Of a stretch of 64,000 nucleotides of DNA, positions 8,131 to 15,904 are shown piece after piece; positions within the stretch are counted from its first letter, which is position 1; each line of letters starts with the position of its first letter. This DNA comes from an uncultured Bacteroidales bacterium. Lineage in GTDB: Bacteria; Bacteroidota; Bacteroidia; Bacteroidales; F082. The stretch lies in contig CALCYT010000012.1 in NCBI GenBank assembly GCA_937906455.1, positions 3,979 to 67,978 of the forward strand, given 5' to 3'. A program made the position numbers and the translations under genes. Under the pieces are notes generated by a model, which saw only the letters and a program-made list of their open reading frames with translations, was not told where the DNA came from and ran no database searches.

Positions 8131-9114
8131 GCTCCAAAGGACTGTCTCAACCTGTCTCAACAAATCGCGTTTCGCCTTGTTCGGATAATAAATGAATCCC
8201 ATCGCCGTGGTGATTCTGTTTGACTGCGGGTTGACAAAGGTATAGGCGACGTACGGTCCCGCCATAAATTCACCTTCGGTTTTCCACATCCCGCGCATCT
8301 CCACCGCATAAAGTGCCGGAAAATCAGGGACTACGCTGAAAACGGGCTTCACAAACTCCTTGTCAAGCGTCATAAAACTGCCGTCGGCAGGTCCCGGGAT
8401 GTATTTTTTCATGACAGAGTCACACCTTTTTATAATCTTGACATCACTGAAATCATCGGTGTCTTTGTATGGTAACTGCCATATTATCAGGCCAAAACTC
8501 TTGTCGGCTTCTTCTCTTCGCAACCATGTGAAATAGTCTTTGTTGACAGCCGTGTAATAGCCGTCGGGTACCGTCATGGTGAATCCGTAGGTGTTTCTCA
8601 GCGTCTCCATGATTTGAGCGTTCGCCATAGGACGGAAGAAATCTATGAAACGCGCCCGCTCGTTCTTGGCGAAAACCGCCTTCAGCTCGTCTTTCTTGCC
8701 ATCAAACACTTTAACCCATGACTCGGCGTCTCTCGCCTTGATTCTCATGGCATATTGCGGCGCTGACGTCCAATCGTCCTGCGACTCGATAATCGGATTG
8801 GGTAAATCAGGGACTATCTCGCCTATGATGAGATTGCGGTGTTTCTTGAACATGTCGTTGAGCGCGTTGACGTTGAGATGCGCCACACGGAAGGTCTTCT
8901 CAGGCTGCGGGAGACCGTATTGCTCCTCCTCGAAAAAATCTCTGACAGCCTGTCCCATCACACCATTCCACTGCTCGTCGTTTTGTGTCACGAACAAGAT
9001 CTCAGAGGTGCCGCCAACAGAACGGTCCTTGCGGTTTTCGGCTTTTTTGTTGAAACACGACGGCAAAACAACCGTAAAAGCTATGATTAATGCAAAAATA
9101 TGAATCTTTTTCAT
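8119..9114 (-). CDS. DUF4837 family lipoprotein
   Basis: 331 residues with a lipoprotein signal (MKKIHIFALIIAFTVVLPSC, lipobox cysteine at C20). The mature part contains EILFVTQNDEQWNGVMGQAVRD and LIIWQLPYKDTDDFS, typical of the Bacteroidetes DUF4837 family, whose function is not established. It is expected in the periplasmic leaflet of the envelope. The gene is monocistronic, divergent from mvaD, and its 3' end overlaps the transglycosylase gene. Confidence 0.82.
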   Translation of the reverse strand: MKKIHIFALIIAFTVVLPSCFNKKAENRKDRSVGGTSEILFVTQNDEQWNGVMGQAVRDFFEEEQYGLPQPEKTFRVAHLNVNALNDMFKKHRNLIIGEIVPDLPNPIIESQDDWTSAPQYAMRIKARDAESWVKVFDGKKDELKAVFAKNERARFIDFFRPMANAQIMETLRNTYGFTMTVPDGYYTAVNKDYFTWLRREEADKSFGLIIWQLPYKDTDDFSDVKIIKRCDSVMKKYIPGPADGSFMTLDKEFVKPVFSVVPDFPALYAVEMRGMWKTEGEFMAGPYVAYTFVNPQSNRITTAMGFIYYPNKAKRDLLRQVETVLWSLKF

Positions 9115-9137
9115 GTATATTTAAGCTATTGAACTTG

Positions 9138-9145
9138 CAAAATTA
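9138..9145 (-). promoter_or_regulatory. -7 promoter element of the DUF4837 gene
   Basis: TAATTTTG followed by C on the minus strand, 23 nt before the ATG at 9114; divergent with the mvaD element at 9178. Confidence 0.5.
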
Positions 9146-9177
9146 CGAAAAAGTTCTTATGATATTATAATTTTTAG

Positions 9178-9185
9178 TAATTTTG
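9178..9185 (+). promoter_or_regulatory. -7 promoter element of mvaD
   Basis: TAATTTTG followed by C, 29 nt before the ATG at 9215. Its position argues against the upstream TTG at 9194 as the start codon, because transcripts would begin at about 9191. Confidence 0.5.
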
Positions 9186-9214
9186 CGTCCAGTTTGGGAC
9201 TAAAACTTTTCAAA

Positions 9215-10243
9215 ATGAAAGAGAATTCATCAGTATCAGCCATATCGCCATCAAATATCGCCATAGTGAAGTACTGGGGCAAACACGGAAACCAGCTGCC
9301 AAACAACCCTTCCATTAGTTTCACTTTGAGCCGTTGTCGCACTGAGACGCATGTCGCGTTTCAAGGCAACTCAACGGGAAATCTGTCGGTGCGGTTTCTT
9401 TTTGAGGGCAAGGAATCGCCGAAGTTTCAGGAGAAAATAGAGAATTATCTTGCCGCCAACCGGCAATATTTTGGCTTTTTGAGAGGTTTAGACCTTATCA
9501 TTGAGAGCGGCAACTCTTTCCCGCATTCGTCGGGCATAGCCTCCAGTGCCGCTTCCATGAGTGCGCTCGTGTTATGTCTTTTGCAGATTGAAAAGATTGT
9601 GGCGCATGACGATACGCCCTTAGACATGCGCAAGGCGTCGTTTCTGTCGCGTTTGGCGTCGGGAAGTGCCGCTCGCTCGGTATATCCCGTGATGGCATTG
9701 TGGGGCAAAACACCTTCAATAGCTGACAGTTCCGACGATTATGCCGTGCCGCTCGCCGATATGGTTCACCCTGTCTTCAAGACATATCACGACAGCATTC
9801 TGATAGTCTCAAACAAAGAAAAAAGCGTCTCCTCTCGTGTCGGACACTCGCTCATGAACGGACATCCGCTCGCCGAGAAACGCTACGCTACAGCGCGACA
9901 CAACACCGAACGGCTGCTGAAAGTGCTCAAAAGTGGTGACGTTCAAGAGTTTATCGACATAGCCGAGACAGAGGCACTACAACTGCATGAGATGATGGCG
10001 ACATCAACACCGCCATTTAGACTCATGGAGCCTAACACATTGAATATCATAGAAAAAGTGATGGAGCTGCGGCATGAGACCAACATCCCGGCTTGCTTCA
10101 CCCTCGACGCCGGCCCTAATGTGCACCTGCTTTATCCCGATGCCTTCGACATCCAAACGAAACAGTTCATAAAAGATAACTTATTGCAATATTGTCATGA
10201 AAATCAATATATTGACGATGTTGTCCAAAATAATGTGAAATAA
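9215..10243 (+). CDS. mvaD: Diphosphomevalonate decarboxylase
   Basis: 342 residues from ATG at 9215; the frame opens earlier at a TTG (9194), but that lies only a few bases after the likely transcription start. It carries out ATP-dependent decarboxylation of mevalonate diphosphate to isopentenyl diphosphate. The signature ISPSNIAIVKYWGK is at the N-terminus, the GHMP ATP-binding loop is FPHSSGIASSAASMSAL, and TLDAGPNVHLLYP lies near the end. Mevalonate kinase follows 13 bp downstream. The two earlier pathway genes lie about 40 kb away in this window. Confidence 0.93.
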   Translation: MKENSSVSAISPSNIAIVKYWGKHGNQLPNNPSISFTLSRCRTETHVAFQGNSTGNLSVRFLFEGKESPKFQEKIENYLAANRQYFGFLRGLDLIIESGNSFPHSSGIASSAASMSALVLCLLQIEKIVAHDDTPLDMRKASFLSRLASGSAARSVYPVMALWGKTPSIADSSDDYAVPLADMVHPVFKTYHDSILIVSNKEKSVSSRVGHSLMNGHPLAEKRYATARHNTERLLKVLKSGDVQEFIDIAETEALQLHEMMATSTPPFRLMEPNTLNIIEKVMELRHETNIPACFTLDAGPNVHLLYPDAFDIQTKQFIKDNLLQYCHENQYIDDVVQNNVK

Positions 10244-10256
10244 TAAAACCTATAAT

Positions 10257-11159
10257 ATGGAAATTAAGAAATATTATGGCAAAGTCATCCTTTTTGGTGA
10301 GTATTCGATGATTTTCGGTTCGCCCGCTTTGCTGATGCCGCTTTACACGGGAGAGTCGCACTGGGATTACATCTGGCGTAACCACGGCAAGAAAAACTAC
10401 TCGTCGAATCGCAGTTTGCACGCTTTCGCCAACTATTTGGCAAGCGACAACTATTTCACCGAACATATTGACATTGAGAAATTTAGGGCTGAGCTGAAAA
10501 AAGGTCTATTCCTCGATTCGTGCATCCCGTCGGGCTATGGCGTAGGCAGCTCGGGCGCACTGACAGCCGCTGTTTACGACCGTTTCAAATCAAAGGGAAT
10601 CGATGACCTGATCGTGCTGAAAAAGTTTCTCGGCGACATGGAGAACTGTTTCCATGGCAGCAGCTCCGGACTCGACCCTCTGCAATGCTATCTCGGCAAG
10701 CCTTTCGTACTTACCGAAGACAAAAAAGTGCAGATTTTAAATGATGGCTTTTTGCCGGATGACATACATATCTTCTTGATTGACAGCAAGATAAAGAGCG
10801 ATACAAAGACTCTCGTGAACTATTTCAAGCAGCAACGCGAAAATGAACGTTATCTCAAGGCTTTCAACGAGCTTTACTATCCCTTCGTCGGCCGTTGCAT
10901 CAACTCATTAGTCTCAGGTGATGTTGACACCTTCTTCGACGATTTGTCGCATCTCTCTTATTATCAGACAGTTATGTTACGTCCTATGATAACCGACAAT
11001 ATGTTGCCTCTCTTCGCGCTGAAACGTAAAGATGTGCATTTCCAAATCAAAATATGCGGCTCGGGCGGCGGCGGATTCTTCCTCGGTTTCGCCGACGACA
11101 AGGATAAAACCAATGAGTTTATGAAAGAACGAGAGTTTCCAATAACTTGGATCCTCTGA
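10257..11159 (+). CDS. Mevalonate kinase (GHMP kinase)
   Basis: 300 residues of the GHMP kinase superfamily: N-terminal YGKVILFGEYSMIFGSPALL, ATP-binding loop PSGYGVGSSGALTAAVY, a substrate-side motif HGSSSGLDPLQCY and the C-terminal glycine-rich motif ICGSGGGGFFLGF. The form and its place 13 bp after mvaD support phosphorylation of mevalonate. The protein is cytoplasmic. The other GHMP kinase of the window (50375-51295) is of the GYDIA type and probably supplies the second phosphorylation. The substrate assignment of each kinase is inferred from family and context. Confidence 0.85.
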   Translation: MEIKKYYGKVILFGEYSMIFGSPALLMPLYTGESHWDYIWRNHGKKNYSSNRSLHAFANYLASDNYFTEHIDIEKFRAELKKGLFLDSCIPSGYGVGSSGALTAAVYDRFKSKGIDDLIVLKKFLGDMENCFHGSSSGLDPLQCYLGKPFVLTEDKKVQILNDGFLPDDIHIFLIDSKIKSDTKTLVNYFKQQRENERYLKAFNELYYPFVGRCINSLVSGDVDTFFDDLSHLSYYQTVMLRPMITDNMLPLFALKRKDVHFQIKICGSGGGGFFLGFADDKDKTNEFMKEREFPITWIL

Positions 11160-11164
11160 TTCTA

Positions 11165-13684
11165 CTAATGGTAAACAATGTTTATGTCAGGACGCTTGGC
11201 TCTTAAAGCCTCGATGTCCTTCAGCTTTACCTTTGAGTTAATCGCCTTGATGTATTTCAACGACCTGAGATTCTCAACAGGGCTTAGCGATTTGATGCCG
11301 GTGTTGGCGATGTTCAGCTCCTCAAGCGTCGTTACTTTCGACAAGACCTTCAGATTCTTGATGGAGGTGTTCGAAATATCCAGCGAACGCAGGTTCACAA
11401 GGCTTTCCACCACATTGATGTCGAGAATGTTGGTGCTGCCCACCGACAACACTTCCAAAGTGGTGACCTCCGCTAAAGGCGTCAAATCGGTTATGGCGTT
11501 GCCGTCAACATAAAGCTCCTTCAATAACTTCTTGGTACTCAAAGGACTGAGGTCGGTGACGTGGTTGTCTCTGATGGTGAGTTTCTTGAGAAATTTCAGG
11601 CTCTTCAAGGTCTCGAGACTCGTGATGACCATTCTCGAGTCAACGGTGATTTCCTCAAGATATATCACGGCATGAAGCTGGTCGGACGTGGGATGTGAGT
11701 CGATGCCGACTATTGACTTGAACACTTCTTTCCAACTCTGGTCGATGTTGCCCCACCATTTTCTCAATGCTGATGTCTGATAAATGATGGTGACCTTGGG
11801 TTGTGCTATTTTCAGATTGAACACCTGTTCAGGCTTCACCTTGCTGTTGTCGGCCATCACCGTGGTGAGATAAGGCATGTTGAGCAAGGCCTCCAGATTG
11901 GAGATATACGTGTTTTCAATGTTGATTTCCACCAAGTTAGTGAGCGTCTCAATCGGGGTCAAGTCTGTAATCTTGGTGTTCTTGATGTTGAGATATTTCA
12001 GATTATGAAGTCCATGAAGAGGGGTGAGGTCTTCGATTTTGGTGTTCTCCATGTCCAAACGCTCAAGGTTCGTGAGCCGTTCAACAGGTATCGCGTCTTG
12101 GAAGAAAGGCTCCAAGGTGAGTGATTTCATGCTGATGATGGCGTGAAGCTGTTCCGGATCCGGGTTGATGTCGCAATTGAGCTGTTTGGCGAAGACTTGT
12201 TTCCAGAAAATCTGAAGGCCGTCCCACCATTCCTGGAGAGCCCTGGTCTCGTAAATCACCACAATCTTAGGGTTGACGTCCTGAAACTCAGCGGCTTTCT
12301 GCGAGTTGATGTTGGTGTTGTCGCAATAGATTCTCGCGAGGTTTGGCATGTCTTTAAGAGGCATGATGTCGTCAACGCCGGTTTTTCTGCATTGTAACTC
12401 AGTGAGTTTTGTCAAATTTGCCACGGGACGCAAATCCGACACAAGAGTGTTGTCGATGATGAGCAGCTTCAGATTGACGAGGTTTTCTATCGGCGTGAGG
12501 TCGAAAATCTCGGTGTTGCTCATGTTGAGATACAGAATCGACTGTGGGAGGACAACGGAGTCAAGCTCAGTGATATCGGTACCCGAAATGTTGAGGTTTG
12601 TCAACGCCTCGCAAGTTTCCAGAGGCCTGATGTCCTTTACCGTTGAACCCGCCAAAGAGAGGTTTGTGAGCTTATGGTAATATCCTATGATGTCGATGTT
12701 TGTGAGGCGCAGACTGTCGGCTTTGAGCACCTTCATGTCGTTGGTGTATTTCAAGCCGGAGATGTCGGTCACATCAGTGTTGCTGATGTCCAAACTGTAT
12801 ATTTTGTTGAGGTTTCTGATAGGCGACAGGTCGTTGATGCCTGTGTTGGCGCAGTTCAGGTTCTGAATCTCCGAAAGCTCATAAAGCGGGTCAAGCGAGT
12901 GTATGTATTGGTTGCCCTTGATGTCGATGTCGGTGATTTGAGTGAACTCGGCCAACTTGTCGTAAAGTACAGTCATGTCGCAGGCGATGGTGCTCTCGTC
13001 AAGGTCGTCGCTGACGATGACGATGGAGTCGTTGAAGATGTGGATGATGTTTCTCATCTCGATGGTGTCATAGATGAATTGCTCTTTGCCGAAATACGAT
13101 TTCCATGACGACGTCATCCTGTTCCACCATGACCTAAGTTCCTCACTCTCATTGATTTTTGTCGTGTAGATGCTTGCTATCTTGATGTCTTTCTTGAACG
13201 GGTCGATATTTATTTCGATGAAACGGTTGGAGGTGTTGTTGACGGTGTCGCCGTGAATATTGTGACCGGCGATGTTTCTTTGCAGCATCACCTTAAAATA
13301 TGTGTCGCCGTTGTCGCTAATCTGCGGCGTTATCTCATTGATATAAAAGGTGAATTTCACGTCAGTAAAGAAAAAGTCGATGTCTTTCAGATACGACTGC
13401 ACGTTTTTGTTGATGAGCGTGCTGCGGTTGTCGTCAAGGTCGTCTTCAATCTGCACCTGGTCGTTCTTGAATATCTTAGCGTAGCTTTCCTTGAATATTA
13501 TGTCTTTTTCCTGTGCTGAAGCCTCCGGGTCTCCGATGAAGGAGAAGGTCTCCTCAAGATACCTCAACATTTCTCTTATTTGGGTTGAATAGTCTTCAAT
13601 CTCGGCTTGGCTAAGATCTGATTTCTGTGCAAAAACGCCTTGGCAGATGAACAGCATGATTGCTATAAAAAATAACTTCTTCAT
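11165..13684 (-). CDS. Exported leucine-rich repeat protein with three LRR blocks
   Basis: 839 residues. A signal peptide ends at about residue 19 (GVFAQ). Residues 27-175 form a domain starting YSTQIREMLRYLEETFSFIG. Three LRR blocks of about 22-residue repeats follow (for example LTNLNISGTDITELD, LKYLNIKNTKITDLTPI). Each block is preceded by an L-R/Q-x-WW cap: LRSWWNRMTSSWKSYF, LQEWWDGLQIFWKQVF and LRKWWGNIDQSWKEVF. No T9SS domain or C-terminal anchor is evident, so periplasmic or surface location is open. Its ATG overlaps the stop of the upstream gene (ATGA). It is the last gene of a four-gene operon; I infer a binding scaffold, and the ligand is unknown. Confidence 0.85.
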   Translation of the reverse strand: MKKLFFIAIMLFICQGVFAQKSDLSQAEIEDYSTQIREMLRYLEETFSFIGDPEASAQEKDIIFKESYAKIFKNDQVQIEDDLDDNRSTLINKNVQSYLKDIDFFFTDVKFTFYINEITPQISDNGDTYFKVMLQRNIAGHNIHGDTVNNTSNRFIEINIDPFKKDIKIASIYTTKINESEELRSWWNRMTSSWKSYFGKEQFIYDTIEMRNIIHIFNDSIVIVSDDLDESTIACDMTVLYDKLAEFTQITDIDIKGNQYIHSLDPLYELSEIQNLNCANTGINDLSPIRNLNKIYSLDISNTDVTDISGLKYTNDMKVLKADSLRLTNIDIIGYYHKLTNLSLAGSTVKDIRPLETCEALTNLNISGTDITELDSVVLPQSILYLNMSNTEIFDLTPIENLVNLKLLIIDNTLVSDLRPVANLTKLTELQCRKTGVDDIMPLKDMPNLARIYCDNTNINSQKAAEFQDVNPKIVVIYETRALQEWWDGLQIFWKQVFAKQLNCDINPDPEQLHAIISMKSLTLEPFFQDAIPVERLTNLERLDMENTKIEDLTPLHGLHNLKYLNIKNTKITDLTPIETLTNLVEINIENTYISNLEALLNMPYLTTVMADNSKVKPEQVFNLKIAQPKVTIIYQTSALRKWWGNIDQSWKEVFKSIVGIDSHPTSDQLHAVIYLEEITVDSRMVITSLETLKSLKFLKKLTIRDNHVTDLSPLSTKKLLKELYVDGNAITDLTPLAEVTTLEVLSVGSTNILDINVVESLVNLRSLDISNTSIKNLKVLSKVTTLEELNIANTGIKSLSPVENLRSLKYIKAINSKVKLKDIEALRAKRPDINIVYH

Positions 13685-14529
13685 TTTTTAGGTTGATATA
13701 GTTTTAACAATGATGATTTATCTTCTTCTCTTATGTATATCAGGTTGGAAATAAGCCATCCTGAATTATAGCCGTTTCTGTTAAACCACGACACCTCGAA
13801 ATACCAATTTTTTATCTGGAAGACGTGGAATTTCACCTTATCCACGTGATCGAATTTCAGATTGCCTTGTTTCACTTCGTAGAAAAACAGGGTGAGATAG
13901 TCGGTCGTATAATCTGATGAGGCGTAGTACTCAATGATTTGCGGGTTGTTGAAAGCCTTGTAGATGTTCATGAAGTCGAGCTCATGGCTCATCGGATGAA
14001 GGAAGTGTTTCTCGCGTTCAGTCATTTCTCCTTGAGGGAACATTTTCTGAAACTCGGAGAAAAACACGTTGGTTATCACCCATTTGGAGCCAAGACCTTC
14101 TTTTTCGATGGCCATGATGAGGCTTATGTCAACGATTTTACCTTTCCATTTGAATTTCGCAGTCACTTCCGAGAACCAGTCGCCCCCAAGAAATTCAAAG
14201 TACTGTATGTGGTTTTTCGTCAGGTCTTCGATGAAATACTCACCGAGGGCGCCGTTAGTACGCGGGTTGTCGAAGTCAAACAACAAAGGCAAGGTCTCTT
14301 GTCTTTTCTTGGCACTATGGTAGTCGGGGTTGTCGGGATAAAGTTTCTTTCCGTAGCTGTCTTCCTCGTAGTTGAAGCGATGTATAAACTGTCCCATTTG
14401 CTTTGTCATGGCATACAGGACCCGTTCATCCATTTGGCTTCCGCCTATGTCGCCAAATGATTGTGCGTTGACTTTAAAAGATAGTGCCAGCATCAGCACC
14501 GGCACTATTATTTTCGCCCGCTTGCCCAT
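13681..14529 (-). CDS. Exported hypothetical protein (two similar halves)
   Basis: 282 residues from ATG at 14529 (a GTG directly upstream is also possible). The signal peptide ends near SFKVNAQ. The mature protein looks like two alpha/beta units: the first ends GSKWVITNVFFSEF, the second ends NSGWLISNLIYIREE, and both contain a strand pair (DWFSEVTAKFKWKGK and NWYFEVSWFN). This resembles a duplicated NTF2-like fold, but that is inference. I do not recognise a named family. Its stop overlaps the start of the leucine-rich repeat gene and it follows the 194-residue gene by 18 bp, so it is part of the same operon. Confidence 0.75.
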   Translation of the reverse strand: MGKRAKIIVPVLMLALSFKVNAQSFGDIGGSQMDERVLYAMTKQMGQFIHRFNYEEDSYGKKLYPDNPDYHSAKKRQETLPLLFDFDNPRTNGALGEYFIEDLTKNHIQYFEFLGGDWFSEVTAKFKWKGKIVDISLIMAIEKEGLGSKWVITNVFFSEFQKMFPQGEMTEREKHFLHPMSHELDFMNIYKAFNNPQIIEYYASSDYTTDYLTLFFYEVKQGNLKFDHVDKVKFHVFQIKNWYFEVSWFNRNGYNSGWLISNLIYIREEDKSSLLKLYQPKK

Positions 14530-14547
14530 CACCTAAGTGCAGATACC

Positions 14548-15132
14548 TTATTTAAGTGTTGTTTCTTTCACGCGCATGTCGCCGAGCAAAACGTCCCAGA
14601 ATCCCACCAAACGCCCACCGATTTGTGTCTCCTTGCGGTTCACATAAACGGTGATGTCTTTCTTCGTGGTGTCCTGATACACAAGTTTTCCCTCGGCGTC
14701 ATATCCTTTAAATGTCTGGAAAATGGTGATGACACCGACATACGTGCCGTCAGGTTGTCGTTGTAAATCAGAGACATACTGAATTTTATACCAGTCTATC
14801 TCAACGCGGTCATAGTTGAGGCGCATCAGTCTCTCGAGATATTGGCGCACCTTGTAATATTCCACTTTTGTCTTTGACAGAGACGACACGCCGATTTCCG
14901 AGTCGGAGGCGAAAAGCTCCACTGCGCGGTCTATGACTCTGTTTGCCTCGCTCCACGGAGTATTCTTGGCACCAATGAGCTTGATGTATTTTGACAGGTC
15001 ACGCACCTTCTCAAGTGCCAGACTGTCAATGGCTTGCTTGCGTTCCGGACTGATTTCAGGCTCTTGGGCGAAAGCTTGATATCCTGCTAAGGCAAAAAAT
15101 GCGAATGCAATCGAAAACAATAGCTTTTTCAT
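14548..15132 (-). CDS. Exported hypothetical protein sharing a domain with its operon partners
   Basis: 194 residues with a signal peptide (MKKLLFSIAFAFFALAGYQA). The mature part has a helical segment (VRDLSKYIKLIGAKNTPWSE, then NRVIDRAVELFASDSEIGV), a helix (YYKVRQYLERLMRLNYDRVE) and strands (WYKIQYVSDLQRQPDGTYVG). The same order of elements occurs at the start of the leucine-rich repeat protein and at the end of the lipoprotein of this operon. Function is unknown. The protein is expected in the periplasm or on the outer surface. It lies 12 bp downstream of the lipoprotein gene. Confidence 0.75.
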   Translation of the reverse strand: MKKLLFSIAFAFFALAGYQAFAQEPEISPERKQAIDSLALEKVRDLSKYIKLIGAKNTPWSEANRVIDRAVELFASDSEIGVSSLSKTKVEYYKVRQYLERLMRLNYDRVEIDWYKIQYVSDLQRQPDGTYVGVITIFQTFKGYDAEGKLVYQDTTKKDITVYVNRKETQIGGRLVGFWDVLLGDMRVKETTLK

Positions 15133-15144
15133 ATTCTTTCTTGG

Positions 15145-15804
15145 TTATTTCTTGATTAATTCGAGTTCAGTAATCTTATTGTTGGCGTTATATTTGATGT
15201 TGTAGATACCGACGTTTATTGTTTTCTGGTCTTTCAGATAATTGAGGTAGTTTGATGCCGTCGTCGGTTTGTCGTAGTCGCCGAAGTTGTTGAGCCGGAT
15301 GAGTACCACGGCATCTGGCGCCTCAAAGAGGTTCAGCGCCTGCTTGATGATGTCGTTGGCCGATGTCATGTCTTTGGCGTTGACTATCATTGTGAAATAG
15401 TCGGTGAGGTCGGTCTTGGGTTGGCTTTGCTCCTCCAACTCGCGGAGACGCTGCTCTTCGGCGATGCGACGCTCTTCCGCCAGACGTTTCTCCTCCGCTA
15501 AACGGTCTCTCTCCGCCAAGTCATTGGCTATCTTGGCTTCTGCGCGCTCTATCATCTCCATGATTTCCGGATTTTTCGATGAGAAATCTGTCTCCTTAAT
15601 CTCTTCCAGACGCGCCTGCTGCTCCTCTAAAGTCCATTCGGTCTCATCGTTGAGCAAGGCGTTCAAATCGCGCTCGGCTTGCTCCACCTTGACCTTGTAC
15701 TCTTTCTTGGATAATTTTTTTGACGAATTGCAACTTGTTGAGCCACAGATGGTTATGGCGGCTACCAAGGCAATCATTAGGATGTTTTTTAGCTGTTTTA
15801 ACAT
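15145..15804 (-). CDS. Coiled-coil lipoprotein, first gene of the LRR operon
   Basis: 219 residues from ATG at 15804; a TTG at 15840 would add 12 residues but sits inside the promoter element. The lipobox is STSC. A charged helix of about 90 residues, rich in Glu/Arg (for example LAEERRIAEEQRLRELEEQ), predicts a coiled coil. The C-terminal 90 residues (LTDYFTMIVNAKDMTSANDI, then IKQALNLFEAP, NYLNYLKDQKTINVGIYNIK) parallel the helical part of the next gene's product. The layout suggests a membrane-anchored stalk presenting the shared domain. I do not recognise a named family. Confidence 0.75.
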   Translation of the reverse strand: MLKQLKNILMIALVAAITICGSTSCNSSKKLSKKEYKVKVEQAERDLNALLNDETEWTLEEQQARLEEIKETDFSSKNPEIMEMIERAEAKIANDLAERDRLAEEKRLAEERRIAEEQRLRELEEQSQPKTDLTDYFTMIVNAKDMTSANDIIKQALNLFEAPDAVVLIRLNNFGDYDKPTTASNYLNYLKDQKTINVGIYNIKYNANNKITELELIKK

Positions 15805-15837
15805 ATCGCTGTGATTTTTCCTTAATTTATAACAGTG

Positions 15838-15845
15838 CAAAAATA
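15838..15845 (-). promoter_or_regulatory. -7 promoter element of the LRR operon
   Basis: TATTTTTG followed by C on the minus strand, 33 nt before the ATG at 15804, in an AT-rich divergent intergenic region. Confidence 0.5.
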
Positions 15846-15888
15846 ATAAATATTTTGATACAGAGTGTTTTTATTCAATATTTTTTAG

Positions 15889-15896
15889 CAATTTTG
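15889..15896 (+). promoter_or_regulatory. Possible -7 element of the radical SAM gene
   Basis: CAATTTTG, a one-base departure from TAnnTTTG, lies only 8 nt before the ATG at 15905. If used, the transcript would be nearly leaderless. Confidence 0.35.
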
Positions 15897-15904
15897 AAGT
15901 CGAA

